From contig NZ_JBLKNW010000012.1 in NCBI RefSeq assembly GCF_051414035.1, positions 24,234 through 88,233 on the forward strand: a DNA stretch of 64,000 nucleotides. The letters run 5' to 3'. The notes under the pieces were generated by a model. It was not told the DNA's origin, ran no database searches, and saw only the letters and a program-made list of their open reading frames with translations. The position numbers and the translations under genes were made by a program. Origin of the DNA: Halosimplex amylolyticum. GTDB taxonomy: Archaea; Halobacteriota; Halobacteria; Halobacteriales; Haloarculaceae. Positions 8,027 to 16,129 of this stretch are shown here, in pieces (the first letter of the stretch is position 1; each line of letters opens with the position of its first letter).

Positions 8027-8644
8027 TCACCAATCAATTTGTGCAATGCCTCCAGCCAAGACCGATGCGACAGCGACCCCTTTTGAAATAACTGGTTCCG
8101 GTACGAATACACATGCCAAGTTTACCGCGCCGAGATAAGCACCGAACTCTTTCACGCCTGGTGATTGGTGACTGTCGAAAACAGATAGAGCGCTAAAGGG
8201 TCGCTGCGTCCCGCGCGCATCCTGTTGGAGCTGATCCAGGAAATTCCCCCGATGATCTTCCGCCTTCTCGACCACCTCCACGATATCATCGCGCGTTAGC
8301 TGTGACTGGGGGAAATATTCCGTGATGACTTCAGTCTCAATGTCGACAAATTCTTCATTTTCGAAGGACATATCGCTATCCAAAAATTCAGGTGCTAAAT
8401 CGATCACTTGCTGACTAAACCCAGACTGATCCGCTCGGTGGTAAGCTTCTCTCATCGAACGGATCCAGGCACCCCGAGCATGGGTAGGTATACCGACCTG
8501 CGACCGGTCTTCCATGACCGCCAGAGACGCGCCTGCAATATGCGTGTTTTCTAACAAAGAGCCACTATCGAGGACGGCGCCTGCTTGGTTAACCTCCTGA
8601 GTGTCGTCAACTATCTGGGTGAATTCTTCGAATGGATCTTCCAT
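8027..8644 (-). CDS. Unknown protein in a low-GC islet
   Basis: A 205-residue protein I do not recognise. The first 130 residues are acidic and mostly helical. The last 45 include a weakly hydrophobic segment (VNLACVFVPEPVISKGVAVA) that may be membrane-associated. Base composition is near 50% GC, against roughly two-thirds in its neighbours, with AT-ending codons, which suggests recent transfer. A TATA-like TTATTGATAA lies 22-28 nt above the ATG. An inverted repeat ATTGCCT-N5-AGGCAAT at about 8699-8717 is a possible operator. It sits alone between repeat R1 and the DUF192 gene. A role in defence or mobile DNA is possible, but no motif shows it. Confidence 0.6.
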   Translation of the reverse strand: MEDPFEEFTQIVDDTQEVNQAGAVLDSGSLLENTHIAGASLAVMEDRSQVGIPTHARGAWIRSMREAYHRADQSGFSQQVIDLAPEFLDSDMSFENEEFVDIETEVITEYFPQSQLTRDDIVEVVEKAEDHRGNFLDQLQQDARGTQRPFSALSVFDSHQSPGVKEFGAYLGAVNLACVFVPEPVISKGVAVASVLAGGIAQIDW

Positions 8645-8863
8645 TGTTGCAATTCCTTATCAATAACTCCTTGTCTGATGACCTGTTCTTCCGTTCAATT
8701 GCCTCCGATAGGCAATAGTAACACTAGAAAGTCAATACAAATAAGAATTTTCCAGGGATAACGTCGAGGTGAACGAAGACGTCGAATTCTATCGTTTCTT
8801 CCGGCGTTCAGTTCGGAGATACGAGTGAGCGGGCGCGCAGCCATCTCGCTCTGGTCGACTCAC
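8645..8863. promoter_or_regulatory. AT-rich upstream region of the islet gene
   Basis: 219 bp that begins AT-rich and returns to high GC near 8780. It contains the TATA-like sequence at about 8660-8670 (minus strand) and a 7-bp inverted repeat at about 8699-8717. The stretch 8720-8760 is almost pure A/T with AATAAGAATTTTCC. No gene was seen. Confidence 0.4.
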
Positions 8864-9517
8864 TCACAACTCGAACTCCAGCACGTCGCCTTCCTCGACG
8901 TCGCGCTCGGTCGTCCACCCCTTGTTCACTTCCAGCACGTACTGGCCGCGGCCGGGATAGGTCTGGTCCTCGCCGTCCTCGTCGGGGCCGGGCGCGGGCG
9001 CGTGATGGATGCGCGTGATCTCCCCCTCGTCGTCGGCGTAGACGATGTCGATGCCGAAGTCCATCTCACGCATCACGTACGTGTGGTCGTCGACCTCCTC
9101 GTAAACGAACAGCATCCCACGGTCCTCCGGCAGGTCCTCGGTGTCGCTCAGTCCCGTGTACCGCAGGTCGCCCGTGTCGGCGATGGCCGCCGAGACCGAC
9201 CCCAGCCGGTCGCCCTCCGGCGTCGTCACCCGGACCTCGGTGGTCTCGTAGCCCGGGAACAGCGGCGTCCCCGTGGACGTCGACCGGGTGGGTTCCGGCG
9301 TGGGCGTCGGTGACGGAGTCGGAGCCGGCGTCGGACTCTCCGTCGGCGTTTCGGTCGTCGTCGCTGGTGCAGTCGTCGTGGCCTGTCCGGGACCGTCCGC
9401 CGTTTCGGCGGTCGTCGCGGCGCCCGGGCCGGCGTCGCCGTCTGACTCCGTCCCGTCCCCCAGACAGCCTCCGACTCCGGCGGCGGCACACGTGGCGAGA
9501 AACGCTCGACGTCGCAT
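8864..9517 (-). CDS. DUF192 lipoprotein
   Basis: A 217-residue secreted lipoprotein. The N-terminus MRRRAFLATCAAAGVGGCLG carries a twin-arginine-type start and a lipobox ending GVGGC (Cys18). Residues 20-85 are a low-complexity Thr/Pro/Glu linker (TETPTESPTPAPTPSPTPTP). The C-terminal ~125 residues are a DUF192 domain with the typical RYTGLSDTEDLPEDRGMLF, MREMDFGIDIVYADDEGEI and YVLEVNKGW motifs. DUF192 function is unknown. The haloarchaeal forms are exported and membrane-anchored. The start at 9517 was chosen because it gives a complete signal sequence; the longer frame upstream does not. Confidence 0.85.
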   Translation of the reverse strand: MRRRAFLATCAAAGVGGCLGDGTESDGDAGPGAATTAETADGPGQATTTAPATTTETPTESPTPAPTPSPTPTPEPTRSTSTGTPLFPGYETTEVRVTTPEGDRLGSVSAAIADTGDLRYTGLSDTEDLPEDRGMLFVYEEVDDHTYVMREMDFGIDIVYADDEGEITRIHHAPAPGPDEDGEDQTYPGRGQYVLEVNKGWTTERDVEEGDVLEFEL

Positions 9518-9611
9518 ACCCGCCGGTAGGAGGTGTCGACTGATAAGAACGACGGGTCGGCCGGTTCTGCGACGCCGGAACCGACCTAGAGGCGATGTCG
9601 CCGACCGGCGC

Positions 9612-10751
9612 TCACCCGGTCCAGGACTCGGCGAGGCCCCGGTAGATCCCGTAACACCGCTCCAGTACGGCGATCGAGACGCTCTCCGACGCGGTGTGTG
9701 CCTCGCCGGGTTCCGCCGGGCCGCAGACCACGCACGTCGTCCCGGCCGCGGCGAGCCACCCCGCGTCGGTGGCGTGGGGCTTGACGACGTGTTCGGGCGC
9801 TCCGTCGCCGGGCGTCTCCGCCCCGTCCGAATCCCCAGCGGCCTGCGCGTCGCGAGCGGCCGCCAGCACCGCATCGGCGAATTCGGGGTCGTCACACGAC
9901 ATCGGCGGGAGATCCTGGTCGACGGTCCAGGTCACGCCCTCGACGGCTTCGGTGTGTTCGAGCGGCGCACGCTCGCCGGGCACCGTCCGCTCGTCGACGG
10001 TCACCTCGCAGCGCTCGGGGATGACGTTCCAGGCCGATCCGCCCTCGATCTCCGTGACGGCGACGCTTCCCGACACCTGGTGCCCCATGACCGCGGTCTC
10101 GGGGAACTCGAGATCGCGGACGACGTCGACGGCGTCGGTGGCGCGGTAGACCGCGTTCGCGCCGCTCTCGGGTTCGCTCGCGTGCGCGGCGCGCCCCTCG
10201 GCGACGAGCGTCGACCCGCGGCGGCCCTTGTGCGCGACGGCGACGTCGGTGACGCCGGGCGCGGAGTAGCCAGTCGACCCCTCGCCGACGACGGCGTAGT
10301 CGGGCGCGAACCCGCGGTCGATTGCCGCCCGCGCGCCCACGCCGCCGACTTCCTCGCCGACGAACGACGCGAAGACCAGTTCCAGGTCCTCGGCGGGGTC
10401 GGCGTCGCGGAACGCACACAGCGCCGCGGCGACGGCGCCTTTCATGTCCGCGGTCCCGCGACCGCGGAGGCGGCCGTCGGACGCCCGGACGACGTAGCCG
10501 CCGTCGTCGGTGACCTGCGACTCGTCCGGCGGGACCACGTCGTGGTGACCGACGAGCGCGAGCGACGTCTCGCCGGTCCCCTTCCGGGTGACGACGTTCC
10601 CGCCCCGTCCCTCGTCGGCACCGGCGTCGTCGCGCGTCACGCTCGCGTCGGTGTGTTCGCGGAGCCATTCCTCGACGAAATCGCCCGCTGCCTCCTCGCA
10701 ATCGTGGCTCGGAATCGACGCGAGTTCGCGGGCGACGTCGGCCACCTCCAT
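9612..10751 (-). CDS. M20 family metallopeptidase/deacylase (ArgE/DapE-like)
   Basis: A 379-residue di-zinc hydrolase. It carries the metal-binding motif VGHHDVVPP, the GRGTADMKGAVAA loop with the bridging Asp, FVGEEVGG with the catalytic Glu pair, and a C-terminal HATDAGWLAA segment. The dimerisation lid lies between. The family includes acetylornithine deacetylase, succinyl-diaminopimelate desuccinylase and aminoacylases, and the sequence does not settle the substrate. The start MEVADVARELASIPSHDCEE matches the family N-terminus. It is divergent from the DUF368 gene across a 656-bp gap. Confidence 0.85.
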   Translation of the reverse strand: MEVADVARELASIPSHDCEEAAGDFVEEWLREHTDASVTRDDAGADEGRGGNVVTRKGTGETSLALVGHHDVVPPDESQVTDDGGYVVRASDGRLRGRGTADMKGAVAAALCAFRDADPAEDLELVFASFVGEEVGGVGARAAIDRGFAPDYAVVGEGSTGYSAPGVTDVAVAHKGRRGSTLVAEGRAAHASEPESGANAVYRATDAVDVVRDLEFPETAVMGHQVSGSVAVTEIEGGSAWNVIPERCEVTVDERTVPGERAPLEHTEAVEGVTWTVDQDLPPMSCDDPEFADAVLAAARDAQAAGDSDGAETPGDGAPEHVVKPHATDAGWLAAAGTTCVVCGPAEPGEAHTASESVSIAVLERCYGIYRGLAESWTG

Positions 10752-11407
10752 AGGTACGCCGTGGGGTGGCGCGGACTTCAACCCCCGCGGCGGTCGGGCA
10801 CCGACGGGACGACGATGCCGTCTCGCCCCGACCCCGTCGATCCGGTCGCCGCGATCCCCCGCGCCGGCGTTCCGAGCACGTCGGGCCATCACGGCGTCGC
10901 TTTCGCCGGGCCCGCCACCCCTCGTCGTCGAGATCGCCAGATAGTTTCAACGAGACAACCTATCACGGACGTCTTTCAGTAAGCTTTACATTACCACGCA
11001 ACTCAATCAGAGTTGGGATGGTAGTGCGCGAGTCCACCGCATCACCCGGGACCGCGAAGCGGTCAGGGGGGGACTGGCGCGTTCGCTCCGTCGACGGGAC
11101 GGGCGAACGCGTCGGTGATCGTATCCCGCTACCGCCGGCCCGGGGACCGCGCGGGCTCCGAAGCCATTCCGAATCCACACCCATTCCGAACCCACTTCCG
11201 TTCCGAATCCGACCCACTCCGAATCCACACCCGCTCCGAACCTGACCCGTTCCGGACGCGGACCAGGTCCGGGCCCACCCCCGGACCTGTCGGTCGCCGG
11301 ATCGGCTCCGCTTACATCGATCGGCCGCGGCCGTTCGAGGCCGGCCGGGGCCATTCGGTAGCCGACTCCACAAGAGACTTCCCGCCCATAGACGAACGTA
11401 TCTATCA
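10752..11407. other. Large intergenic region between M20 and DUF368 genes
   Basis: 656 bp between divergent genes. It contains a 6-bp palindrome CAACTC-N5-GAGTTG near 10998-11014 next to TTTACATTACC, a degenerate tandem array at 11165-11280 (listed separately), and GC-rich DNA up to the DUF368 start. Frames crossing it on both strands are interrupted by the 16-17 bp repeat periodicity and lack starts with promoters, so no gene is called. Confidence 0.5.
11165..11280. repeat. Degenerate 16-17 bp tandem array
   Basis: Seven units begin at 11165, 11182, 11199, 11215, 11232, 11248 and 11265. The unit consensus is CRYTCCGAAYCCRCACC. Spacing alternates between 17 and 16 bp, so the array cannot preserve a reading frame. 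The later units decay toward GGTCCGGGCCCACC. It lies upstream of the DUF368 gene. Its function is unknown; it may be a protein-binding array or slippage-derived DNA. Confidence 0.7.
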
Positions 11408-12430
11408 ATGACAACGGCCCCTGAGCGGGCGCGCGACGACGTGTCGCTCCGCGAGTCGATACCGCCGGTACGCCAGTGGGCGAAGACGTTCGTCGTCGGC
11501 CTGTTCATGGGCACCGCCGACGGGGTCCCCGGCGTCTCAGGCGGCACTATCGCCCTCATCGCCGGCGTTTACGAGCGCCTCATCGCCGCGATCACCGCCG
11601 TCACGCCCGGTCGCTTCGTCGACGGCGTTCGCGCGCTCACCCCGCTCGACGGCGGCGTCTCGCTCGACCGCGCCGCCGCCGTCCTCGAAGAGGTCGACGG
11701 CTGGTTCCTGATCGCCTTGATCGGCGGCGTCGCGACCGCTGTCGTGTTAGTCGGGCAGGCCGTCGAGTGGGCCGACGAGCACTATCCAGTCCTCATGTTC
11801 GGTCTCTTCTTCGGGCTGATCGGCGCGTCGGCAGTTATCCTCCTCCGGGAGGTCGCGATCCGCACCCTCCCCGAGGCGGTCGCCGCTGTCGCCGGCGTGG
11901 CCGTCGCTTTCGTCGCCTCGGGATACTCGGAGGCGCTCCTCTCGGGGAGCGGCTTCCTCGTGATCTTCGTCGCCGGTGCGATCGCCGTCAGCGCGATGAT
12001 CCTTCCGGGCCTCTCGGGGTCGCTCCTGCTCGTCATCCTCGGGCAGTACACCTTCATGTACGACCGTCTGGGGGCGTTCGTGGACGCCGTCGGCGCGCTC
12101 CTCACCGGGGGGCCGCTCTCCCGAGTGACGGGCCCGGGGGTCGACGTGGTCACGTTCATCTGCGGCGGTCTCGTCGGACTGTTCACTATCGCCCGCGTCA
12201 TCCGCAAGGCCCTCGATGTCAACCGCGAGGTGACCTACGCGTTCCTCGTCGCGCTCGTCCTCGGGGCGCTCCGGGCGCCCATCACGACGCTGAGCGATCC
12301 CGTCGAGTACCCGTCGGTCGTCTGGAACACTGCGACGATACAGGCGTTCGCCGGCGCTGCCGTCGTCGGCGCCGTCTTCGTCTTCGTCCTCGACTGGTAC
12401 GCCGTCGACATCGACCTCGACGCCGTCTGA
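11408..12430 (+). CDS. DUF368 polytopic membrane protein (polyprenyl-phosphate flippase family)
   Basis: A 340-residue protein with about eight to nine hydrophobic helices. It has the DUF368 hallmark FMGTADGVPGVSGGTIALIA at about residues 35-55 and a second inverted half with SAMILPGLSGSLLLVILGQY. DUF368 proteins in bacteria (PopT) have been implicated in recycling undecaprenyl phosphate across the membrane. In haloarchaea the equivalent carrier would be dolichyl phosphate for S-layer glycosylation or other envelope polymers. That archaeal role is inference. It is the first gene rightward after the long intergenic region. Confidence 0.88.
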   Translation: MTTAPERARDDVSLRESIPPVRQWAKTFVVGLFMGTADGVPGVSGGTIALIAGVYERLIAAITAVTPGRFVDGVRALTPLDGGVSLDRAAAVLEEVDGWFLIALIGGVATAVVLVGQAVEWADEHYPVLMFGLFFGLIGASAVILLREVAIRTLPEAVAAVAGVAVAFVASGYSEALLSGSGFLVIFVAGAIAVSAMILPGLSGSLLLVILGQYTFMYDRLGAFVDAVGALLTGGPLSRVTGPGVDVVTFICGGLVGLFTIARVIRKALDVNREVTYAFLVALVLGALRAPITTLSDPVEYPSVVWNTATIQAFAGAAVVGAVFVFVLDWYAVDIDLDAV

Positions 12431-12532
12431 CCGGGCGAACCGGCGGCGCTGTCGAGCGCTCGCCTCGCTACCCGATCAAACGACAGTTTGATAGTCCGAC
12501 AGGTTATCCCTCTTTCCCGGTGACTTCCGGCC

Positions 12533-13093
12533 ATGCGCACCGCATTCGCTGCCCTGGCGGCCCTCGTCCTCCTCGTCGGCTGTCAGGGGATCCTGGGAGA
12601 GCGACTCGTCGACGATCCAGCCGAACCCACGTACCCCGATGACACCGACGCGGTGTCCATCGAGTACCGGAACGGTCTCTGCGATGGGAACTGTCCTTCG
12701 TTCTCTGTCGAGATCTGCGGGAACGGGACGGTGTTCTACACCGGGTTCGCGAACGTGAACGCGACCGGACTTCACCGCTACAGCGTCCCGCAGTCGAACG
12801 CGACCGCGGTGCTCAACGCCTCCTATCGCGCGGACTTCTTCGAGCTGAACGAGAGCTATCCCGCGCAGGCCGACGGCGTCTCCTCGCGGTGGACGCGAGT
12901 CTCTATCGGGAACAACTCGCACAGTATCCGGGACTACGGTTCATCGTGGGGAACGTCGCCGGAACGACTCGGCGAGTTTCAGGCGACGCTTCTCGAACGG
13001 GCGGCCGTCGACCCGCTGATCCGCGGCGACAGTCGGGACGTCGACGACGAACGGTACGACGAACTGGAGGGGCGGAAGCCGTTCTGCGCATGA
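12533..13093 (+). CDS. DUF6438 lipoprotein, paralogue 1
   Basis: A 186-residue lipoprotein. The signal MRTAFAALAALVLLVGCQG ends in a lipobox with Cys17. The domain is DUF6438-like: VSIEYRNGLCDGNCPSFSVE, then ICGNGTVFYTG, NATGLHRYSV and NASYRADFFELNE. Several N-x-S/T sequons (NVNATG, SNATAV, NASY) could be glycosylated on the cell surface. Function is unknown. It forms a tandem pair with the next gene and shares its motif order and C-terminal PFC ending (here KPFCA). Confidence 0.8.
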   Translation: MRTAFAALAALVLLVGCQGILGERLVDDPAEPTYPDDTDAVSIEYRNGLCDGNCPSFSVEICGNGTVFYTGFANVNATGLHRYSVPQSNATAVLNASYRADFFELNESYPAQADGVSSRWTRVSIGNNSHSIRDYGSSWGTSPERLGEFQATLLERAAVDPLIRGDSRDVDDERYDELEGRKPFCA

Positions 13094-13174
13094 TGGTGAA
13101 CGTCCGATGTCGGCGTCCGAACTGTTCCGGGCTGTCACTCACCGGTCGGTCGTTTCCGAGGGAGGGGTGACAGG

Positions 13175-13780
13175 ATGTCGACGCGACCACAGGCGCTCGC
13201 GCTCTGTTTCGCGGGCCTGTTCCTGCTCTCGGGGTGTCTCGGTGTCGGCCTCTCCGGCGACGAGACGGCGACAGCGTCGTCTTCGGCGGAAGCGCTGGGC
13301 GCACGGTCCGGCGTCCCGGACTATCCGGACGGGACCGAGAACGTCTCGATCCGCTACGAGTCGAGAATCTGCGGCGGCGGCTGTTCGGCGTACGTGATAG
13401 AACTCTGCGGGAACGGGACCGTCTACTTCGCGGGCTTGAAAGACGTGAACGCGACCGGGCTCCACCGGTACGAGGTTCCCCAGCGGAACGTCACTGCGGT
13501 CCTCAACGCCTCGTATCGGACCGAGTTCTTCGCGAAGGACAAGAAGATAGGCGGCGACGGCGAAGCACACGTCGAGCAGTTGACCGTGCGGGTGGGAAAT
13601 CGCTCGAAGGCGGTCTACTACGTCCATCCCTGGCCGTCGGAGTCGACCGGGGACCTCTCCGCACTCGAGTCGACCTTGGTCAACCGAACGAACGCTCGAC
13701 CACGCATCGGTGACAGCCCCGACACCGAATTCGCGGGGGACGGTCGAGCGCTGTACGAACGGATGCCGTTCTGTTCGTAA
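13175..13780 (+). CDS. DUF6438 lipoprotein, paralogue 2
   Basis: A 201-residue lipoprotein paralogous to the preceding gene. Its signal MSTRPQALALCFAGLFLLSG is followed directly by the lipobox Cys21, then a Ser/Thr/Glu linker to about residue 50. Conserved blocks are VSIRYESRICGGGCSAYVIE, LCGNGTVYFAGLKDVNATG, RYEVPQRNVTAVLNASYRTE and a C-terminal MPFCS. The cysteine pattern (C..C...C and the final C) matches paralogue 1 and may form disulfides. A strong Shine-Dalgarno-like GGAGGGGTGA sits 6-14 nt above the ATG, unlike most genes here, which suits translation as a second cistron 81 bp below paralogue 1. Confidence 0.8.
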   Translation: MSTRPQALALCFAGLFLLSGCLGVGLSGDETATASSSAEALGARSGVPDYPDGTENVSIRYESRICGGGCSAYVIELCGNGTVYFAGLKDVNATGLHRYEVPQRNVTAVLNASYRTEFFAKDKKIGGDGEAHVEQLTVRVGNRSKAVYYVHPWPSESTGDLSALESTLVNRTNARPRIGDSPDTEFAGDGRALYERMPFCS

Positions 13781-13787
13781 CCGCCCT

Positions 13788-14477
13788 TCAACTCAGGAAC
13801 AGCCGCCGATCGGCCCGCTCGTGCTCGGCCGAGCGGACGTCGACGAGCGGTGCGAACGGCGTCATGTCGTCGAGCGAACGGTCGGCGCTCTCCTCGACGG
13901 CGTCGATCATCGCCGGCCGGAGGTCGTCGAGGACGCGCTGGACGTCGGTGTGCCCCAGTCGGAGCAGCCGCTGGGCCGCGGCCAGTTGCGCCGTCGCGAA
14001 CTCGTGACAGGCCAGCAGGCAGGCCTCGCGGACGGGCACGCCGGCCAGCCCCGCAACGACGCCGAGCGCGACGGCGTAGTTTCCCGGCGCTTCGCCGGCG
14101 TCGACGGCTTCGCCGTATCGCTCCAGCAGGTCGTCCTCGCGGAGGTCTCGCTGGAGCGCCAGCAATCGGTTCCCCGTCCGTTCGGCGCTCTCGCGGAACT
14201 CCGCGGGGAGCGTGACCGCGGTGAGCCGGCGGTCGGCCCGCTCGATAGCGGTTGGGTCCCCGTCCGACGCGGTGGCGTGGGCCGCGCGGAGCGCGACCAG
14301 ATCCGCTCGCCCGTGCTGGCGGCGCAGCACCGTCTCGACGTGCGTCCGCAGGTCGTCGGCGTCCGCGACGCTGTCGGCGGCGACGAACTGCTCCAGCCCG
14401 TAGGAAACGCTGTCGGTCCCGACCGGGAGGAACGAGTCGGCCAGTCGCAGCGATTCGAGGGTCGCCTCGTCGCTCAC
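13788..14477 (-). CDS. ureF: Urease accessory protein UreF
   Basis: A 229-residue all-helical nickel-insertion chaperone. UreF acts in the UreD-UreF-UreG complex on apo-urease and gates GTP hydrolysis by UreG. The N-terminus LRLADSFLPVGTDSVSYGLE is the family signature (usually D-S-x-x-P-x-G-x-x-x-x-S-x-G-x-E). The middle contains EAPGNYAVALGVVAGLAGVP and the C-terminal region ACHEFATAQLAAAQRLLRLG. It is the last gene of the urease operon. Its ATG overlaps the ureE stop by 4 bp (ATGA), so translation is probably coupled. Confidence 0.92.
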   Translation of the reverse strand: MSDEATLESLRLADSFLPVGTDSVSYGLEQFVAADSVADADDLRTHVETVLRRQHGRADLVALRAAHATASDGDPTAIERADRRLTAVTLPAEFRESAERTGNRLLALQRDLREDDLLERYGEAVDAGEAPGNYAVALGVVAGLAGVPVREACLLACHEFATAQLAAAQRLLRLGHTDVQRVLDDLRPAMIDAVEESADRSLDDMTPFAPLVDVRSAEHERADRRLFLS

Positions 14478-15121
14478 GACTGATCACCCCCGTCGGAGTC
14501 GCCCCCTGGTTTCGGGTCGAGCGACCGCACGCCGTGGCCGTGGGTATGGGAATGGCCGGCCCCGCTGTGGTCGTGCGAGTGGCCGTCCTCGCCGTGGCTG
14601 TGCGAGTAGCCGCTTTCGCCGTGGCTGTGCGAGTGGTCGGCAGCGTCACCTTCGTCGAACAGCGTCGGCGGGACCTCGTCGTATTCGATCGTCGCGCCGT
14701 CCGGGAGGTGCGGTTCGACGGTCGATTCCATCCGCTCGCGGGTGTCGGCCAGCGGGAGGTAGGCGCACTCGCCCTCGACCGCGAGATCCCAGTGGCGGTT
14801 CCCGACGGCGTGGCCGAGTTCGAGCGCCGTCGTCACCGCCGCTCTGTCCGGGTCTGCGACGCCGCCGAAGTCTAGGGCCATCGCCTCGACCGCTTCGAGC
14901 GAGACGACGACCAGCCGGTCGCCCGTCGAGAGCACGTCGCCGTCGCGCAACTCGCGGGCGACGACGACGCCAAGTTCGGTCCCGTCGTCGGCCGTCGTGC
15001 GGAAGCGCGAGCGCCGGCGTTCGGTCCCGTCGACGGTGACGGTGAGGGGGTCGCTCGACTCGACGCGCTCGGCGACGGCCGGGTCGTCGAGCGTCCCCAC
15101 GAACGCCTCGGCGACCAGCAT
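14474..15121 (-). CDS. ureE: Urease accessory protein UreE (nickel metallochaperone)
   Basis: A 215-residue nickel carrier that delivers Ni(II) to the UreDFG complex. The N-terminal peptide-binding domain is followed by the metal domain with ALELGHAVGNRHWDLAVEGE, whose GNRHW motif holds the conserved interface His. The C-terminal tail is rich in His (SHSHGESGYSHSHGEDGHSH and onward to THGHG), with over a dozen histidines as a nickel store. Its ATG at 15121 overlaps the ureD stop (ATGA). The longer frame upstream lies inside ureD and is rejected. Confidence 0.93.
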   Translation of the reverse strand: MLVAEAFVGTLDDPAVAERVESSDPLTVTVDGTERRRSRFRTTADDGTELGVVVARELRDGDVLSTGDRLVVVSLEAVEAMALDFGGVADPDRAAVTTALELGHAVGNRHWDLAVEGECAYLPLADTRERMESTVEPHLPDGATIEYDEVPPTLFDEGDAADHSHSHGESGYSHSHGEDGHSHDHSGAGHSHTHGHGVRSLDPKPGGDSDGGDQS

Positions 15122-16128
15122 CAGGGCCTCCGGGAGTCGGGAGCGCCGACGCCGAGCAGTTCGGTTCTGGCCTCGTCCCACGCGGCGCGGAGCGCGGCCG
15201 TCACCGTCTCCGCGCGGTGACCGAGCGCGCGCACGGCGACGCCGGCGTCGTTCGGCAGGCGCGTCGCGCCCGCGCGGACCGCATCGGCGTCTTCGTCCGC
15301 GCGGTCTCCCGAGTCTGCCTCGGCGTTCGCGACTTCGTGGAGTCGGTCGCTCAGGCCGGCGCCGTCGGGGGCGTCGTCGCCGGCGGGTGTGAGGACGTAC
15401 AGCGTCCCGAGGACGGCGAACTCGCCCATGACGCCCGGCGCCGACGGGTCGGCGTCGGCGGGTCGGAGGTGGGTGGCGTCATCGACGAGCAGTGTCCCCT
15501 CGCGCCGGACGCGCAGGCGCGAGAGGTACCGCTCGAAGTCGAAGCGTTCGCCGCGGGCCAGTCGACCGGGGACCACTACGTCGCCGACGACGGCGCTCGC
15601 GTCGGGGTCCAGTTCGAGGGCCACCGACTGGAAGAACCGCGAGTCCTCGTGGAGGATCGCCGGCTCTGGGACGTAGTCGAGGTGGCCGCCGCTCCCCACG
15701 GAGAGCGACACGTCCGCGGCGGCGTAGTTGCGCGCCATCGAGAGCACCTTCTGGGAACTCTGCGTGGAGACGTGCGCGACGGCGTCCGCACCGACCCGGA
15801 TCGCTACCGCGTGGCGGTCGCCCTGTGCGACGCCGCCGGTCGGCGACTGGACGTACACCGTCTCGGCTTCGGGCAGCGGGTCGTGACCGAGCGTCCCGCT
15901 GACGTGGAACGGCGCCCGGGCGAGGTCACGGACGAGGTTCGTCTCGCCGTCGGCGTCGGCAGCGAAGGCCAGTTCGAGGCGGCCGTCCTTGCCGGGCGAG
16001 CCGACCGCCACGGCGGGGACGGACTCGGCGGCGTACTCGGCGAACGCCGGATGGGGCGGCTCCGGGTTCGATTCCCCGGGAGGTTCCCCACGCGCTCCTC
16101 CGGCGGTGTCTGGCGTGTCGGCCGCCAT
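15121..16128 (-). CDS. ureD: Urease accessory protein UreD/UreH
   Basis: A 335-residue urease chaperone scaffold that binds apo-urease and recruits UreF and UreG. It shows the conserved FHVSGTLGHDPLPEAETVYV, SPTGGVAQGDRHAVAI and VSTQSSQKVL segments (family T-x-x-x-x-K-V) and SGGHLDYVPEPAILHEDSRF. The N-terminal 35 residues are a Pro/Gly/Glu-rich haloarchaeal extension. The start MAADTPDTAGG at 16128 is one base past the ureG stop. An upstream in-frame start would overlap ureG by 100 bp. Confidence 0.92.
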   Translation of the reverse strand: MAADTPDTAGGARGEPPGESNPEPPHPAFAEYAAESVPAVAVGSPGKDGRLELAFAADADGETNLVRDLARAPFHVSGTLGHDPLPEAETVYVQSPTGGVAQGDRHAVAIRVGADAVAHVSTQSSQKVLSMARNYAAADVSLSVGSGGHLDYVPEPAILHEDSRFFQSVALELDPDASAVVGDVVVPGRLARGERFDFERYLSRLRVRREGTLLVDDATHLRPADADPSAPGVMGEFAVLGTLYVLTPAGDDAPDGAGLSDRLHEVANAEADSGDRADEDADAVRAGATRLPNDAGVAVRALGHRAETVTAALRAAWDEARTELLGVGAPDSRRP

Positions 16129-16129
16129 C

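Noticed and set aside
7869..8138. 89-codon plus-strand frame in the low-GC islet
   Set aside because: It runs antisense into the better-supported gene at 8027-8644 and has no upstream signal, though its first half could be a remnant.
11165..11280. Possible CRISPR array
   Set aside because: Units are 16-17 bp, contiguous and degenerate. There are no unique spacers and no cas genes in the window.
10963..11559. 198-codon minus-strand frame across the tandem array
   Set aside because: It overlaps the start of the DUF368 gene, and the 16-17 bp repeat period is not a multiple of three.
16061..16082. GGGTTCGATTCCC, which looks like a tRNA T-arm
   Set aside because: It lies in the coding frame of ureD (ESNPEPP) and no acceptor, D or anticodon arms fit around it.
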